A stretch of 64,000 nucleotides of DNA from Bosea sp. AS-1 (GTDB lineage Bacteria > Pseudomonadota > Alphaproteobacteria > Rhizobiales > Beijerinckiaceae): the NCBI RefSeq assembly GCF_002220095.1, contig NZ_CP022372.1, forward strand, positions 2,080,501 through 2,144,500, read 5' to 3'. The stretch's first letter is position 1, and each line of letters begins with the position of its first letter. Under the pieces are notes generated by a model, which saw nothing but the letters and a program-made list of their open reading frames with translations, was not told where the DNA came from and ran no database searches. Made by a program: the position numbers and the translations under genes. This document shows positions 55,061 through 63,967 of this stretch, piece after piece.

Positions 55061-56395
55061 TCAGGCCTTCAATCGCGCCAAAGCCGCCGCAGCCGCCCTC
55101 CCGGCCAGCGTCGCACCGCCGACCGTTATGGCGCCGCCACCGGCCGTCGCTTCGCCTGCGATGAAGAGGCGTTCGCCGACCGGCTGCGCGAGGGCATCGC
55201 GCGCCGCATCGTGGCCGGGCGCACAGATCGAATATGAGCCATGCGCGAAGGGGTCTATCCACCAGGCCGGAAAGGATGAGGCCTTCACGGTCTTGCGAAA
55301 CTCCGAGCCGATCATCGTCGCCAGCAGGTCGGTGACGTGAGCGCGCGCCTCGTCCGGGCCGGCCTGCGAGATCTGGCGTGCGAAGTCGCCGCCGCAATAG
55401 CCGATGACGAGATCCTTGCCGTCCGGATACATGTCGAAATTGATCAGCCCTTCGGGTTTGCCCGATTCCAGGAAACTCGCGCCTGGCGTGATGCCGAAGC
55501 GGTCGCCCTCGACCTTCAGCGCGATCTTGGTCAGTGCGCCCATGTTGAGGCCCGCCAGCGCATCGCGTGTCGCGGCCGGCAGGGCGGGGGTGAAGCGGAT
55601 CGCCTCGGCCTTCAGCACCCCGACAGGCACGGTGAGGATGCAGGCTTTCGCCCGCAGCGTGCCCGAGCGGGACGTGACCGTCACGCCGGAGCCGCTCCAG
55701 TCGATGGCCGTGACGGGCTCGTTCAGGCGGATGTCGAGGCCGGCGCCGGAGCGGGCGACCAGATTACCGTAGCCCGAGGGGACAACGAGGTCGTCGCCCG
55801 ACCAGAGCCGCTGGTAGTCCCGGGCGGAGATCCGGCTTGATTCCTCGCCGATGGAGAGCAGCAGGCCGGATGTGGCGACCGGCGTCATCTCGGGGCCGAG
55901 ATCTCCCAGCAATTCGGCGATCGAGAGGTCGCGGGTGCCGATGTCGACGGTCTCCAGCCGGCTGTCGATCTGCCGGAAGGCATCGCGCCGGCGCCGGCGG
56001 TCCGCATCGGCCATGGGTCGGCCCTCCGCGAAGACGCGGAAACCGCCGCCCCAGGGTTCCGGGGCCGTTTCCACACCGAGCTCGCGGGCGATGTCGGACC
56101 AGGGGTTGCGCTCGGCCCAATGAATATACATCGCGCCGGCGTCGTAGCTCGGCCCGAGGGAACTGTCGGTGAAGGCCCGGCCGCCGGCCCGGCCGCGCGC
56201 CTCCAGCACGGCGACGCTGCGCCCGGTCGCCTTCACCGCCTGAGCCGCTGCGATGCCGGCGGCGCCGGCGCCGACCACGATCACATCGATGTCGGCCGCG
56301 CGGGCAGGGGCGCGGGCGAGCGAGAACGCCGCCGCCATGGCGCTGCCTCCAATCAAGAGCTTGCGTCGATCGAGCGTGGCGTAGCGTGGCTTCAT
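55061..56395 (-). CDS. Tat-exported flavin amine oxidase
   Basis: 444 residues. Twin-arginine start (MKPRYATLDRRKLLIGGSAM, cleavage near ARAADI), then an FAD-binding Rossmann fold IDVIVVGAGAAGIAAAQAV with the dinucleotide GxGxxG, and GRAGGRAFTD, the amine-oxidase second motif. The C-terminal GERLFIAGEATAGGGAITVG closes the FAD site. It probably oxidises a periplasmic amine or amino acid; the substrate is unknown. The stop lies just beyond the MarR-GNAT stop, convergent. Confidence 0.91.
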   Translation of the reverse strand: MKPRYATLDRRKLLIGGSAMAAAFSLARAPARAADIDVIVVGAGAAGIAAAQAVKATGRSVAVLEARGRAGGRAFTDSSLGPSYDAGAMYIHWAERNPWSDIARELGVETAPEPWGGGFRVFAEGRPMADADRRRRRDAFRQIDSRLETVDIGTRDLSIAELLGDLGPEMTPVATSGLLLSIGEESSRISARDYQRLWSGDDLVVPSGYGNLVARSGAGLDIRLNEPVTAIDWSGSGVTVTSRSGTLRAKACILTVPVGVLKAEAIRFTPALPAATRDALAGLNMGALTKIALKVEGDRFGITPGASFLESGKPEGLINFDMYPDGKDLVIGYCGGDFARQISQAGPDEARAHVTDLLATMIGSEFRKTVKASSFPAWWIDPFAHGSYSICAPGHDAARDALAQPVGERLFIAGEATAGGGAITVGGATLAGRAAAAALARLKA

Positions 56396-56695
56396 GACGG
56401 GAAGATGCGCCGCTTTTCGCGCGAGACAATGACCTCAGGCATGTCGAACGACCGCCGGGCGATCACGAGATCGGGAGCCCCAAGGGCGCACTGCGCCGGC
56501 GGGTTTTAGTTCTACATTAGAATAGTTATTTATTTGAGGATTTCTATTGTTTTGCTTTCGATTGCATAGCAATTGACACGTTCTCACGTAAACAATATCG
56601 CATCTCAAGTCTTATGAATCATAAGATACTGTTTATATTCATTTTAATCTGCTAGCTGCGGCTGGAAAGAGGCCGCGGCGCGACGGGGTTGGGCG
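56396..56695. promoter_or_regulatory. AT-rich promoter region of the TonB receptor gene
   Basis: From about 56500 to 56650 the sequence is markedly AT-rich against a GC-rich background. It contains three short palindromes: TTCTA-CAT-TAGAA (56510-56522), ATTGC-ATA-GCAAT (56561-56573), and TCTTATGA-A-TCATAAGA (56610-56626). A TTGACA at 56573-56578 could be a -35 box; no convincing -10 was found. Iron or heme control by Fur, Irr or RirA fits the downstream gene, but none of the palindromes exactly matches a consensus I recall. Confidence 0.55.
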
Positions 56696-58978
56696 ATGGG
56701 CGTTCATTTCGGCAGGCTGCGCGGGGGCGTGGCGTTTGGAACTCTGGTGCTGATGCTGGCGGCGGCATCCGCGGCCGAGGCGCAGCAGCGCAGCCGGCAA
56801 GCCACGACGAACCCGCCTCCCGCCGCGGGCGATGCACCCGTCGTGCTCGACCAGATCAATGTGCAGGGCGAGGCGCAGGCCGGCGGTGCGCTGCTCAGCG
56901 GGCCGACGACGACACGTGTGACGCGGCAGGAGCTCGACCGCGAGCAGGTGCAGAGCCTGACGGATCTGTCGAACCGGGTCGAGGCTGGCATTACCTTCAA
57001 CCGGCAGACCAATTCGCTGAACATCCGCGGCCTGGACGGCGCCAGAGTACTGACCACGATCGACGGCATCCGCCAGCCCTTCCTGGTCGACACGCGCATC
57101 ACGCGCGGTGCCCAGAACGCCTTCGACTTCGACTCGCTCTCGACGCTCGACCTGCTGCGCGGCGGCAGCGGGGCGGCGACGCTCGGCAGCGGCGCGCTCG
57201 GCGGCGCGCTGGCTGTGCGCACGCTCGACCCGGAGGATCTTCTGCGCAACGGGCGTTCCTATGGTGCGCTCGCCAAGACAGGCTATGACAGTACCGACCG
57301 GGCCTGGTTTGGCAGCGCGGCGGCGGCTGCGCGGATGGGCAACACGTCCGTCCTGTTGCAGGGGGGCTTCCGCAACGGCCACGAGGTCGACAGCAAAGGC
57401 AACGTCAAGACCATCGGCGCGACGCGTACCGCACCGAACCCGAGCGACTTCGACCAGTACAATTTCCTCGCCAAGATCTATCAGCAGGTGGGCGAGCATC
57501 GTTTCGGCGTCACCGGCGAATTCTTCAAGCGCTCCGATCGCACCCAGACCCGGACCAACACGGTTTCGCTCACCGGCAATTTCCGCCCCGGGGCTCACGA
57601 GACCGGGGAGGATGTGGAACGCAGCCGCGTTTCGTTGAGCTACGACTACAAGCTGCCGGGCTCCTTCTTCGACGAGGCGCATGCCACACTGTACTGGCAG
57701 CGGCTGCGGCGCGACGATCTCGTCAATGCCTGGCGCTACACCAGCATTATCGGTCCCTATGGCCGCGACAACCAGAGCGTCGAGGATGCCTATGGCTTCA
57801 ACGGCTATGTGCTGAAGAGCTTCAACACGGGCATCCTGACACACAAGCTGACGGCCGGCACCGAGCTCAGGATGTCGACGCTGGAGCAGTATTCGTCAGG
57901 TATCGACAACTGCCCACCGACGCCGGCCTCGGGTCGCTATACGGGGGCGTTCACCACCTGCAACAACCTGCACACCAACCAGGCGGACCAGCCGAATGTC
58001 GACGGCAAGCTCGTCGGCTTCTACCTGCATGACGAGATCGGGCTGCTCAACGATCGGCTGCGGGTCACGCCCGGCCTGCGCTACGACTGGTACGAGGAGA
58101 AGCCGAAAGATACGCCGGCCTATACGGCGAGCTCGTCCTATCCGGGCAGCCTGCCGCCTTCGTCGAGCGACTCGGCCTGGTCGCCGCGCATCCGGCTCGA
58201 ATACGACATCCTGAAGAACGCGCCCTGGGTGAAGGACGTGACATTCTTCGCGCAATGGGCCAAGTCCTTCCGCGGCCCGACGGCCAACGAACTCTATGGT
58301 CGCTTCGGCGCCAAGGGCACCTATCTGCGCCAGGGCAATCCCGAGCTGCGGCCCGAAGTGGGCAATGGCGTCGATGTCGGCCTGCGCTTCGGTGACAAGC
58401 AGCTCGGCGGCTCGGTGACCTACTTCCACACTGACTACCGCAACTTCATCGATACCTATCAGATCGCACCTGCCGGTGGCGATTATCCGCAGGGCGGCAT
58501 CACGGGCTATCGCAACATTGCGCGCGCCGAAATCCAGGGCGTCGAACTCAACGGCCAGTACGCCTTTGCGCCCAACTGGCTGCTCCGCGGCTCCTTTGCC
58601 TACACCCGCGGCCGGAACAAGACGGACGACACCTTCATCAACTCGATCCCGCCGGTGCAGGGCATCGTCGCCATCGCCTATGGCACGGATCGCTGGGGCG
58701 CCGAGGTTTCGGCAAAGATGGCGGGCAAGCGCGACGATGTCGCCCTCTCCGGCACGGATGTCGGCTTCAAGGCGCCGGGCTACACGCTCTTCAATGCCTC
58801 GGCCTGGTGGCGTCCGGCGCCCGAGATCGCCGACCTTGAACTGCAGATCGGCGTCTACAATATCTTTGATCGCAAGTACTGGGATGCCGTCAGCGTCCCG
58901 CTCTCGCGCCCGCAGGCCCGCGACTACTACAGCGAGCCGGGCCGGACCGTAAAGGCGACGCTGAAGTATCAATTCTGA
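56696..58978 (+). CDS. TonB-dependent heme/hemoglobin receptor
   Basis: Outer-membrane receptor, 760 residues: signal peptide (LVLMLAAASAAEAQ), TonB box-like region VVLDQINVQGE, plug domain with LTDLSNRVEAGITFNRQTNS and SLNIRGLDGARVLTTIDGIR, and a 22-strand barrel ending in LKYQF. Near residues 524-535 FRGPTANELYG and near 547-553 NPELRPE correspond to the FRAP/NPNL signatures of heme receptors. TonB, ExbBD, heme ABC or HmuS genes are not next to it. A strong terminator follows. Confidence 0.93.
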   Translation: MGVHFGRLRGGVAFGTLVLMLAAASAAEAQQRSRQATTNPPPAAGDAPVVLDQINVQGEAQAGGALLSGPTTTRVTRQELDREQVQSLTDLSNRVEAGITFNRQTNSLNIRGLDGARVLTTIDGIRQPFLVDTRITRGAQNAFDFDSLSTLDLLRGGSGAATLGSGALGGALAVRTLDPEDLLRNGRSYGALAKTGYDSTDRAWFGSAAAAARMGNTSVLLQGGFRNGHEVDSKGNVKTIGATRTAPNPSDFDQYNFLAKIYQQVGEHRFGVTGEFFKRSDRTQTRTNTVSLTGNFRPGAHETGEDVERSRVSLSYDYKLPGSFFDEAHATLYWQRLRRDDLVNAWRYTSIIGPYGRDNQSVEDAYGFNGYVLKSFNTGILTHKLTAGTELRMSTLEQYSSGIDNCPPTPASGRYTGAFTTCNNLHTNQADQPNVDGKLVGFYLHDEIGLLNDRLRVTPGLRYDWYEEKPKDTPAYTASSSYPGSLPPSSSDSAWSPRIRLEYDILKNAPWVKDVTFFAQWAKSFRGPTANELYGRFGAKGTYLRQGNPELRPEVGNGVDVGLRFGDKQLGGSVTYFHTDYRNFIDTYQIAPAGGDYPQGGITGYRNIARAEIQGVELNGQYAFAPNWLLRGSFAYTRGRNKTDDTFINSIPPVQGIVAIAYGTDRWGAEVSAKMAGKRDDVALSGTDVGFKAPGYTLFNASAWWRPAPEIADLELQIGVYNIFDRKYWDAVSVPLSRPQARDYYSEPGRTVKATLKYQF

Positions 58979-59008
58979 CCGGGATGTTTCGAGACCCCCC
59001 GACCAGAT

Positions 59009-59036
59009 GGCCGGCCCTCCGGGGCCGGCCTTTTTT
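59009..59036 (+). terminator. Terminator of the heme receptor gene
   Basis: GGCCGGCCC (59009-59017) pairs with GGGCCGGCC (59022-59030) around a TCCG loop and is followed by TTTTTT. It lies 30 bp after the stop, at the end of the convergent RNA methyltransferase gene. Confidence 0.92.
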
Positions 59037-59862
59037 ATTCGTCCGGCTGCTCCGGCGCCTCGGCCTGCCGCGCGAGCAGGCGGGCCTTCTTCGGTCCCTC
59101 GACCAGCGACTTGAAGACGCCGCGCAGAGTGCGGGCTTCCTGCTCGGTCATGTCGAGACGATGGAGGATATCGCGGAGGTTCGCCGTCATGATCGGCTTC
59201 TTGCCGGGCGGGAAGAAGCCGCAGAGGTCGAGTTCGCCCTCGAGATAGTCGAACATCGACAGGATCATCTCGCGCTTGGCCGGAGGAGACGGGTTGTTCT
59301 CGCGGAAGGGCGGCTCTCCGCTCGTCGTCTTGAACCATTCATAGCCGTTGAGCAGCACGGCCTGGGCGAGGTTGAGCGAGGCGAAGGCCGGGTTGACCGG
59401 GAAGGTCAGGATCGCGTCGGCGAAGCTGATCTCCTCATTGGTCAGACCGATGCGCTCGCGCCCGAACAGGATGCCGACGCGCTCGCCGCCGCCGATGCGC
59501 CCGGCGATCTCCGGCATGGCCTCGGCCGGGGTGAGCACGCGCTTCATCTGGCCGCGCTCGCGGGCCGTCGTCGCCAGCACGTGGTTCAGATCGGCGATCG
59601 CCTCGGCGGCGCTGTCATAGAGCCGGGCATTCTCCAGGATATGGGTCGCGCCGGAGGCGGCGGCCGTCGCGCCCTTCTTCAGGCCGCCGCCGCTCGGCCA
59701 GCCGTCGCGCGGGGCGACGAGGCGCATCTCGGAGAGGCCGAAATTCGCCATGGCGCGGGCGCACATGCCGATGTTCTCGGCCAGCTGCGGCTCGACGAGA
59801 ATGACGACGGGAGCGGCCGCCTGGACGGCGGGGCGGGTGCGGTCGGTTCCGGAACCGGTCAT
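59035..59862 (-). CDS. SpoU/TrmJ-type RNA methyltransferase
   Basis: 275 residues from the ATG at 59862. SPOUT fold: ILVEPQLAENIGMCARAMAN (motif 1, Asn), GERVGILFGRERIGLTNEEI (motif 2) and FPVNPAFASLNLAQAVLLNG (motif 3, SLNLAQAV). This matches TrmJ (tRNA Cm32/Um32) and its LasT relatives. A C-terminal ~90-residue extension (REMILSMFDYLEGELDLCGF, LHRLDMTEQEARTLRGVFKS) is the helical TrmJ tail. Convergent with the heme receptor. Confidence 0.93.
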   Translation of the reverse strand: MTGSGTDRTRPAVQAAAPVVILVEPQLAENIGMCARAMANFGLSEMRLVAPRDGWPSGGGLKKGATAAASGATHILENARLYDSAAEAIADLNHVLATTARERGQMKRVLTPAEAMPEIAGRIGGGERVGILFGRERIGLTNEEISFADAILTFPVNPAFASLNLAQAVLLNGYEWFKTTSGEPPFRENNPSPPAKREMILSMFDYLEGELDLCGFFPPGKKPIMTANLRDILHRLDMTEQEARTLRGVFKSLVEGPKKARLLARQAEAPEQPDE

Positions 59863-59974
59863 GATCTCTGGTGTTGGGTTTGGAGCGACACCGCTATCCT
59901 GCGGTGGCGCTCCTGTCTGCCGCTGCGGGTCTGGCGTCAAGCCCCAGCAGCCTGCGACCGCCAGGAGGGACAGG

Positions 59975-60127
59975 ATGGAGGGCGACGGCCATTTCGTGAT
60001 CTGGATCGTGCTGATCGCGGTGCCGGTCGGGTTGCTGCTGATCTCGCGCTGGGCGAGGGCCCGCCCGCCGGGCGAGGTTCGCGCGCGAACGCTCGAGCGC
60101 GAACCTGACGACACGGAGCGCGACTGA
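59975..60127 (+). CDS. Possible 50-residue membrane peptide
   Basis: Frame MEGDGHFVIWIVLIAVPVGL then LLISRWARARPP and a polar tail to a stop at 60127. One membrane helix with a basic cytoplasmic side. An AGGAGGGACAGG ribosome site directly precedes the ATG. It lies between two minus-strand genes, opposite to both. Probably a real small gene; no family recognised. Confidence 0.5.
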   Translation: MEGDGHFVIWIVLIAVPVGLLLISRWARARPPGEVRARTLEREPDDTERD

Positions 60128-60134
60128 GACGGGC

Positions 60135-61274
60135 TCAGCCGGCCGCCGCCTCGACGGCGCGCAGGACGCGCAGGGTGTTGCCGCCGGCGAGCTTGGCCAG
60201 GTTCTCCTCCGACCAGCCACGGCGGATCAGCTCGGCGATCACGTTCGGGAAGGTCGTGGTGTCTTCCAGACCGTCCGGATTGACCCAGCCGAAGAAGTCC
60301 GAACCGATGCCGATGTGATCGTGGCCGATGCGCTTGGCGAGATAGTCGACATGATCGCAGTACTGGGCGACCGTCGCCTTCGGGCGCGGGCCCGCCTTGG
60401 CCAGGATCTCGGCCTCGACCTTGGCGTAGTTCAGTCCTTCCGGCGCCTTGCCGTACTGGTCGCGCGCCGGGCGGTGCCAATCGCGCGAGGCCTGGCTGAT
60501 GAAGTCCGGTACGAAGGTCGCCATGACCACGCCGCCATTCTTCGCGACGCGGTCGAGCACGTCGTCGGGCACATTCCGGGGGTGGTCGCAGAGCGTGAAG
60601 GCGTTGGAGTGCGACCAGACGACCGGGGCACTGGTCACGTCGAGCGTGTCGTGCATCACCTTTGGCGAAACATGGGCGAGGTCGACCACCATGCCGAGCT
60701 TGTTCATCCGGCGGACGACATCCTTGCCAAAGGCGGAGAGGCCATTATGGCGCGGGGCGTCGGTGGCTGAATCGCACCAGTCGGTGGTGCCGTTGTGGCA
60801 GAGCGTCATCAGGCGGACGCCGAGGTCGAAATAGGCGTCGAGCGCGTCGAGCTCGCCATCGACCGCCGAGCCGTTCTCGATGGTCATGAACAGGGCGATC
60901 CGGCCCTCCGCCTTCGCGGCCTCGACATCGGCTGCCGAGAGGCCCGGCCGGAAGACGTTCGCATGGCGCTTGAGGATGTCGCGCATCAGCGCGATCTGCG
61001 CGAGCGCGAAGCCGGCCGGGTTCGGCTGGTTCGGCGGAACATAGGCCGCGAAGAATTGACCGGCGAGCTTGCCCGCCTGCATGCGCGGGATGTCGGTGTC
61101 GACCTCGGCATGGACCTTGTCGAGACCATAGGCTGCGACATCGCCCTTGGCCTTGGCGTCCTTGCGGATGACGTAGGGCAGATCGTTATGGCCGTCGATC
61201 AGCGGAGCACGGTCGAGCAGGGCGAGCGCGGCGGCATAGGCATTGTCCTGAACGGGCGGTTTGGCAAGGGCCAT
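60135..61274 (-). CDS. Membrane dipeptidase (M19 family)
   Basis: 379 residues from MALAKPPVQDNAYAAALALL. Zinc-dependent dipeptidase fold with metal ligands visible in PLIDGHNDLPYVI (His, Asp), LFMTIENGSAVDG (Glu), VDLAHVSPKVMHD (His), VVWSHSNAFTLCD (His), and HIGIGSDFFGWVN (Asp). Renal-dipeptidase-type enzymes hydrolyse dipeptides, sometimes with D-residues. No signal peptide; probably cytoplasmic. In-frame ATGs at 61307 and 61358 are alternatives. Next to a DadA-like oxidase, suggesting D-amino-acid catabolism. Confidence 0.93.
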   Translation of the reverse strand: MALAKPPVQDNAYAAALALLDRAPLIDGHNDLPYVIRKDAKAKGDVAAYGLDKVHAEVDTDIPRMQAGKLAGQFFAAYVPPNQPNPAGFALAQIALMRDILKRHANVFRPGLSAADVEAAKAEGRIALFMTIENGSAVDGELDALDAYFDLGVRLMTLCHNGTTDWCDSATDAPRHNGLSAFGKDVVRRMNKLGMVVDLAHVSPKVMHDTLDVTSAPVVWSHSNAFTLCDHPRNVPDDVLDRVAKNGGVVMATFVPDFISQASRDWHRPARDQYGKAPEGLNYAKVEAEILAKAGPRPKATVAQYCDHVDYLAKRIGHDHIGIGSDFFGWVNPDGLEDTTTFPNVIAELIRRGWSEENLAKLAGGNTLRVLRAVEAAAG

Positions 61275-61416
61275 GGCAGGGTCTCGGTCGGGAATCGGGG
61301 GCGCCATGGTGGCAGGCGGCGTCCCGGCAGGCGAGGGGGCCGGGCGCAGGTCTGTCATCCCGCACGCGCCACAGCACCCGGTGCCGTTGGGCAGATGCCG
61401 GATGACAGGCGCTCGA

Positions 61417-62664
61417 TCAGAAGCGCGACGGCGCGAAGGGCGAGGGGTCGACGAAGACCTTCTGCCCGCTGATCATCTCCGCGATCATCCGGCCGGTGAC
61501 GGCGGCGAGCGTCAGGCCATGATGGGCATGGCCGAAGGAGAACCACAGGCCCTTGTGCTTCGGCGCCGGGCCGATGATCGGCATCATGTCCGGCGTGCAG
61601 GGCCGGCGGCCGAGCCAGGGCTCGGCATCGAGGCGCTCGCCGAGCGGGAACAGCGTCCTGGCGATCGGCTCGGCGCGGGCGAGCTGCACCGGCGTCTTCG
61701 GCGCGTCGCGGTCGGCGAATTCGGCGCCGGTGGTCAGGCGGATGCCCTGCTGCATCGGAGCGAGGAAATAGCCGCGCTCGGTGTCGAGAACCGGATGGTT
61801 CAGCACCGCATTGCCCTGCGGCTTGTAGTGCATGTGATAGCCGCGCTTGACCGCGAGCGGCAGATGGTAGCCGAGCTTGTTGGTCAGCACGTCCGCCCAG
61901 GGGCCGAGCGCGACGACGACATCCTTCGCGGTCGCCTTGGTGCCGTCGGTGAGGGTGACGCTCCATTCGGCGCCGTCCTGCGTCAGCGTGCCGGCATCGC
62001 CCAGCGCAAGCTTCCCTCCGAGCTTCTCGAACAGGGCGACATAGGCTTTCGACAGGCCGAGCGGGTCGATGACCGTGACCGGATCGGTCCAGTGCAGGCC
62101 ACCGATCAGGCTGGCATGGTCGAGATGCGGCTCGTCGGCCTTCAGCGTCGCCATGTCGAGGGCACGGTAGTTCACGCCGAAATCGCGCTTCCAGCGGGCG
62201 GCCTCGGCGAGGCGCTCGTCACGCTCCTTCTCGGTGCGGAAGACCTTCATCCAGCCCTTGCGGCGCAGGAGCTCGGTGGCGCCGGCTTCCTGGGCCAGCA
62301 CGTCGTGCTCGGTGACGCAGTGCTCGATCAGCTTCGCGTATTTGCGGGCGATGGCCTCGTGCTGCGAGGCGCGCGAATGCATCCAGTAGGAGAACAGGAA
62401 GGGGGCAAGCTTCGGCAGCGCGCTCCAATGGTAGGAGGCGTCGATGGTATTGTTCATCGCGTAGCGGAAGAGCGCGCCGAAATCATGCGGGAAGCCGTAA
62501 GGGTAGACGCCCTCGCGCTGGATCAGCCCGGCGTTGCCGTAGCTCGTCTCCTCGCCCGGCCCGCGCCGGTCTACAAGCAAGGTGGAGCGGCCAGCCTTCT
62601 GCAGGTGAAGCGCCACCGAAATGCCGACGACGCCCGCGCCGAGAACAATCGTATCCACCCGCAT
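61417..62664 (-). CDS. DadA-like FAD-dependent D-amino acid dehydrogenase
   Basis: 415 residues. N-terminal Rossmann motif VDTIVLGAGVVGISVALHLQ with LLVDRRGPGEETSYGNAGLI, the DadA-type active region, VVVALGPWADVLTNKLGYHL, and at the C-terminus GLWFSFGHAHHGLTLAAVTG. It oxidises D-amino acids to keto acids, passing electrons to the chain. Exact substrate unknown. It lies 142 bp upstream of the dipeptidase on the same strand and diverges from a BASS transporter. Confidence 0.9.
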   Translation of the reverse strand: MRVDTIVLGAGVVGISVALHLQKAGRSTLLVDRRGPGEETSYGNAGLIQREGVYPYGFPHDFGALFRYAMNNTIDASYHWSALPKLAPFLFSYWMHSRASQHEAIARKYAKLIEHCVTEHDVLAQEAGATELLRRKGWMKVFRTEKERDERLAEAARWKRDFGVNYRALDMATLKADEPHLDHASLIGGLHWTDPVTVIDPLGLSKAYVALFEKLGGKLALGDAGTLTQDGAEWSVTLTDGTKATAKDVVVALGPWADVLTNKLGYHLPLAVKRGYHMHYKPQGNAVLNHPVLDTERGYFLAPMQQGIRLTTGAEFADRDAPKTPVQLARAEPIARTLFPLGERLDAEPWLGRRPCTPDMMPIIGPAPKHKGLWFSFGHAHHGLTLAAVTGRMIAEMISGQKVFVDPSPFAPSRF

Positions 62665-62876
62665 GACCAGCTCCCGCCAACCCTTCTGTTCGGCCTGTCC
62701 TCGGCAAAAATACCGGTTTGCTCAGGCTTGTCAGCGGTGTGGCGGATTTTTGCGACAGATCCAGTAATCTTTCGCAGTTTCTGCTTCGATTGTCGGCATC
62801 TGCTGGCATGGGTCTGCATTTTGCCGGCTTGCCCGCAATTTCATGCCGATGCATTGGGCCCCTGCGGAGATGACGG

Positions 62877-63902
62877 GTGACGGCAGGTCGCCCTTCGGCC
62901 ACTCTGCCGGCTCGATTTGCGAATGATTCCAGCACGGTGCCGATGAATCCAGCAACGCTTCTCGCCGCCGGGCTGGCCTGGCTCGGGCGCCATGGCACGC
63001 AGGGGTTCGCGCTTTCGATCTTCCTCGGTCTGGCCCTGCCGCAATTCTCAGCGATGGCGCGGCCGGCGCTGCCGATCACGATCTTCTGCTTCACCACGGT
63101 CGTGTTCATGCGCCTGGACCTGCGCGTCACGGCAGGTCTCCTGCGCCGGCCGGCCCGACTCGCGGCCGCCTGTGCCTGGCTGATCGCTGCGCCGGTACTG
63201 CTGATCGGGGGGGCGCTTCTGCTTGCCGGCCGGGAGAGCCTCGATCCGGGCATCGTGCTCGGTCTTGCCCTGATGGGCGCGGCGCCGCCGATCATGTCCT
63301 CACCGGCGGTTGCGATCCTCTATGGCTTCGAGCCCTCGCTGATCATCGCCAGCGTCATCATCACGACGATCGCGAGCCCTCTTGTGGCTCCGGTGCTGGT
63401 CGAGCTGCTGGCGGGGGCCGCCGTGCCGCTCGACCGGGCCTCGCTGATGCTGCGGCTGCTGATCTTCATCGGCGGCGGCATGGCTGTCGCCGTTTCGCTC
63501 CGGCTCTGGCTCGGGCTCGAGCGCATCAAGGCGATGAAAGCCAATCTCGATGGCTTCGGCGTGCTGATGTATTTCATCTTCGCCATTGCCGCGATGGATG
63601 GCGTGACGGCGGCGGCGCTGGCGCAGCCCCGGCTCGTTCTCTTCGTGCTCGCCTGCGTCTTCGCGGTCTCGGCTGCAGGACTGATCTCGACCTGGCTCGT
63701 GCTGCGCATCCTGAAGGCGCCCGATCGTTTCATGATCGGCTACGGCACCGGCCAGCGGAACATGGGGCTGCTGGTCGCGGCGCTGGGGGCGGGCGTCTCG
63801 CCGACGACCTTCTTGTTCTTCGCACTGGCGCAGTTCCCGATCTACCTGCTGCCCTGGCTGCTCGGCGGGGTGGCGAGCCGGATTCGGCGCCGGGAGGCCT
63901 AG
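62877..63902 (+). CDS. Bile acid:sodium symporter (BASS)-like transporter
   Basis: 341 residues from the GTG at 62877 with GGAGA 6 bases upstream; an ATG at 62943 gives 319 residues and lacks a ribosome site. About ten membrane helices: ALSIFLGLALPQFSAMARPA, then PITIFCFTTVVFMRLDLRVT and ALMGAAPPIMSSPAVAILYG, the broken-helix motif of the BASS fold. The C-terminal half has YGTGQRNMGLLVAALGAGVS (GxRN motif). Substrate unknown; likely an organic acid. Confidence 0.85.
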   Translation: MTAGRPSATLPARFANDSSTVPMNPATLLAAGLAWLGRHGTQGFALSIFLGLALPQFSAMARPALPITIFCFTTVVFMRLDLRVTAGLLRRPARLAAACAWLIAAPVLLIGGALLLAGRESLDPGIVLGLALMGAAPPIMSSPAVAILYGFEPSLIIASVIITTIASPLVAPVLVELLAGAAVPLDRASLMLRLLIFIGGGMAVAVSLRLWLGLERIKAMKANLDGFGVLMYFIFAIAAMDGVTAAALAQPRLVLFVLACVFAVSAAGLISTWLVLRILKAPDRFMIGYGTGQRNMGLLVAALGAGVSPTTFLFFALAQFPIYLLPWLLGGVASRIRRREA

Positions 63903-63967
63903 CTCCGCTGCTGACGGGCGCTGACGCTGCGCCTTGCGAGGCTTTTGCCATCGCAGGAGTTCGCGCC

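Noticed and set aside
56510..56522. Irr (ICE) box before the heme receptor
   Set aside because: TTCTA-CAT-TAGAA has the right size and symmetry but its half-sites are in the opposite orientation to the TTTAGAA...TTCTAAA type ICE motif; left as an unnamed palindrome.
59750..60127. 125-residue version of the small plus-strand gene before the dipeptidase end
   Set aside because: The first 75 residues are antisense to the RNA methyltransferase and low quality; only the last 50 residues from the ATG at 59975 have a ribosome site and a membrane helix.
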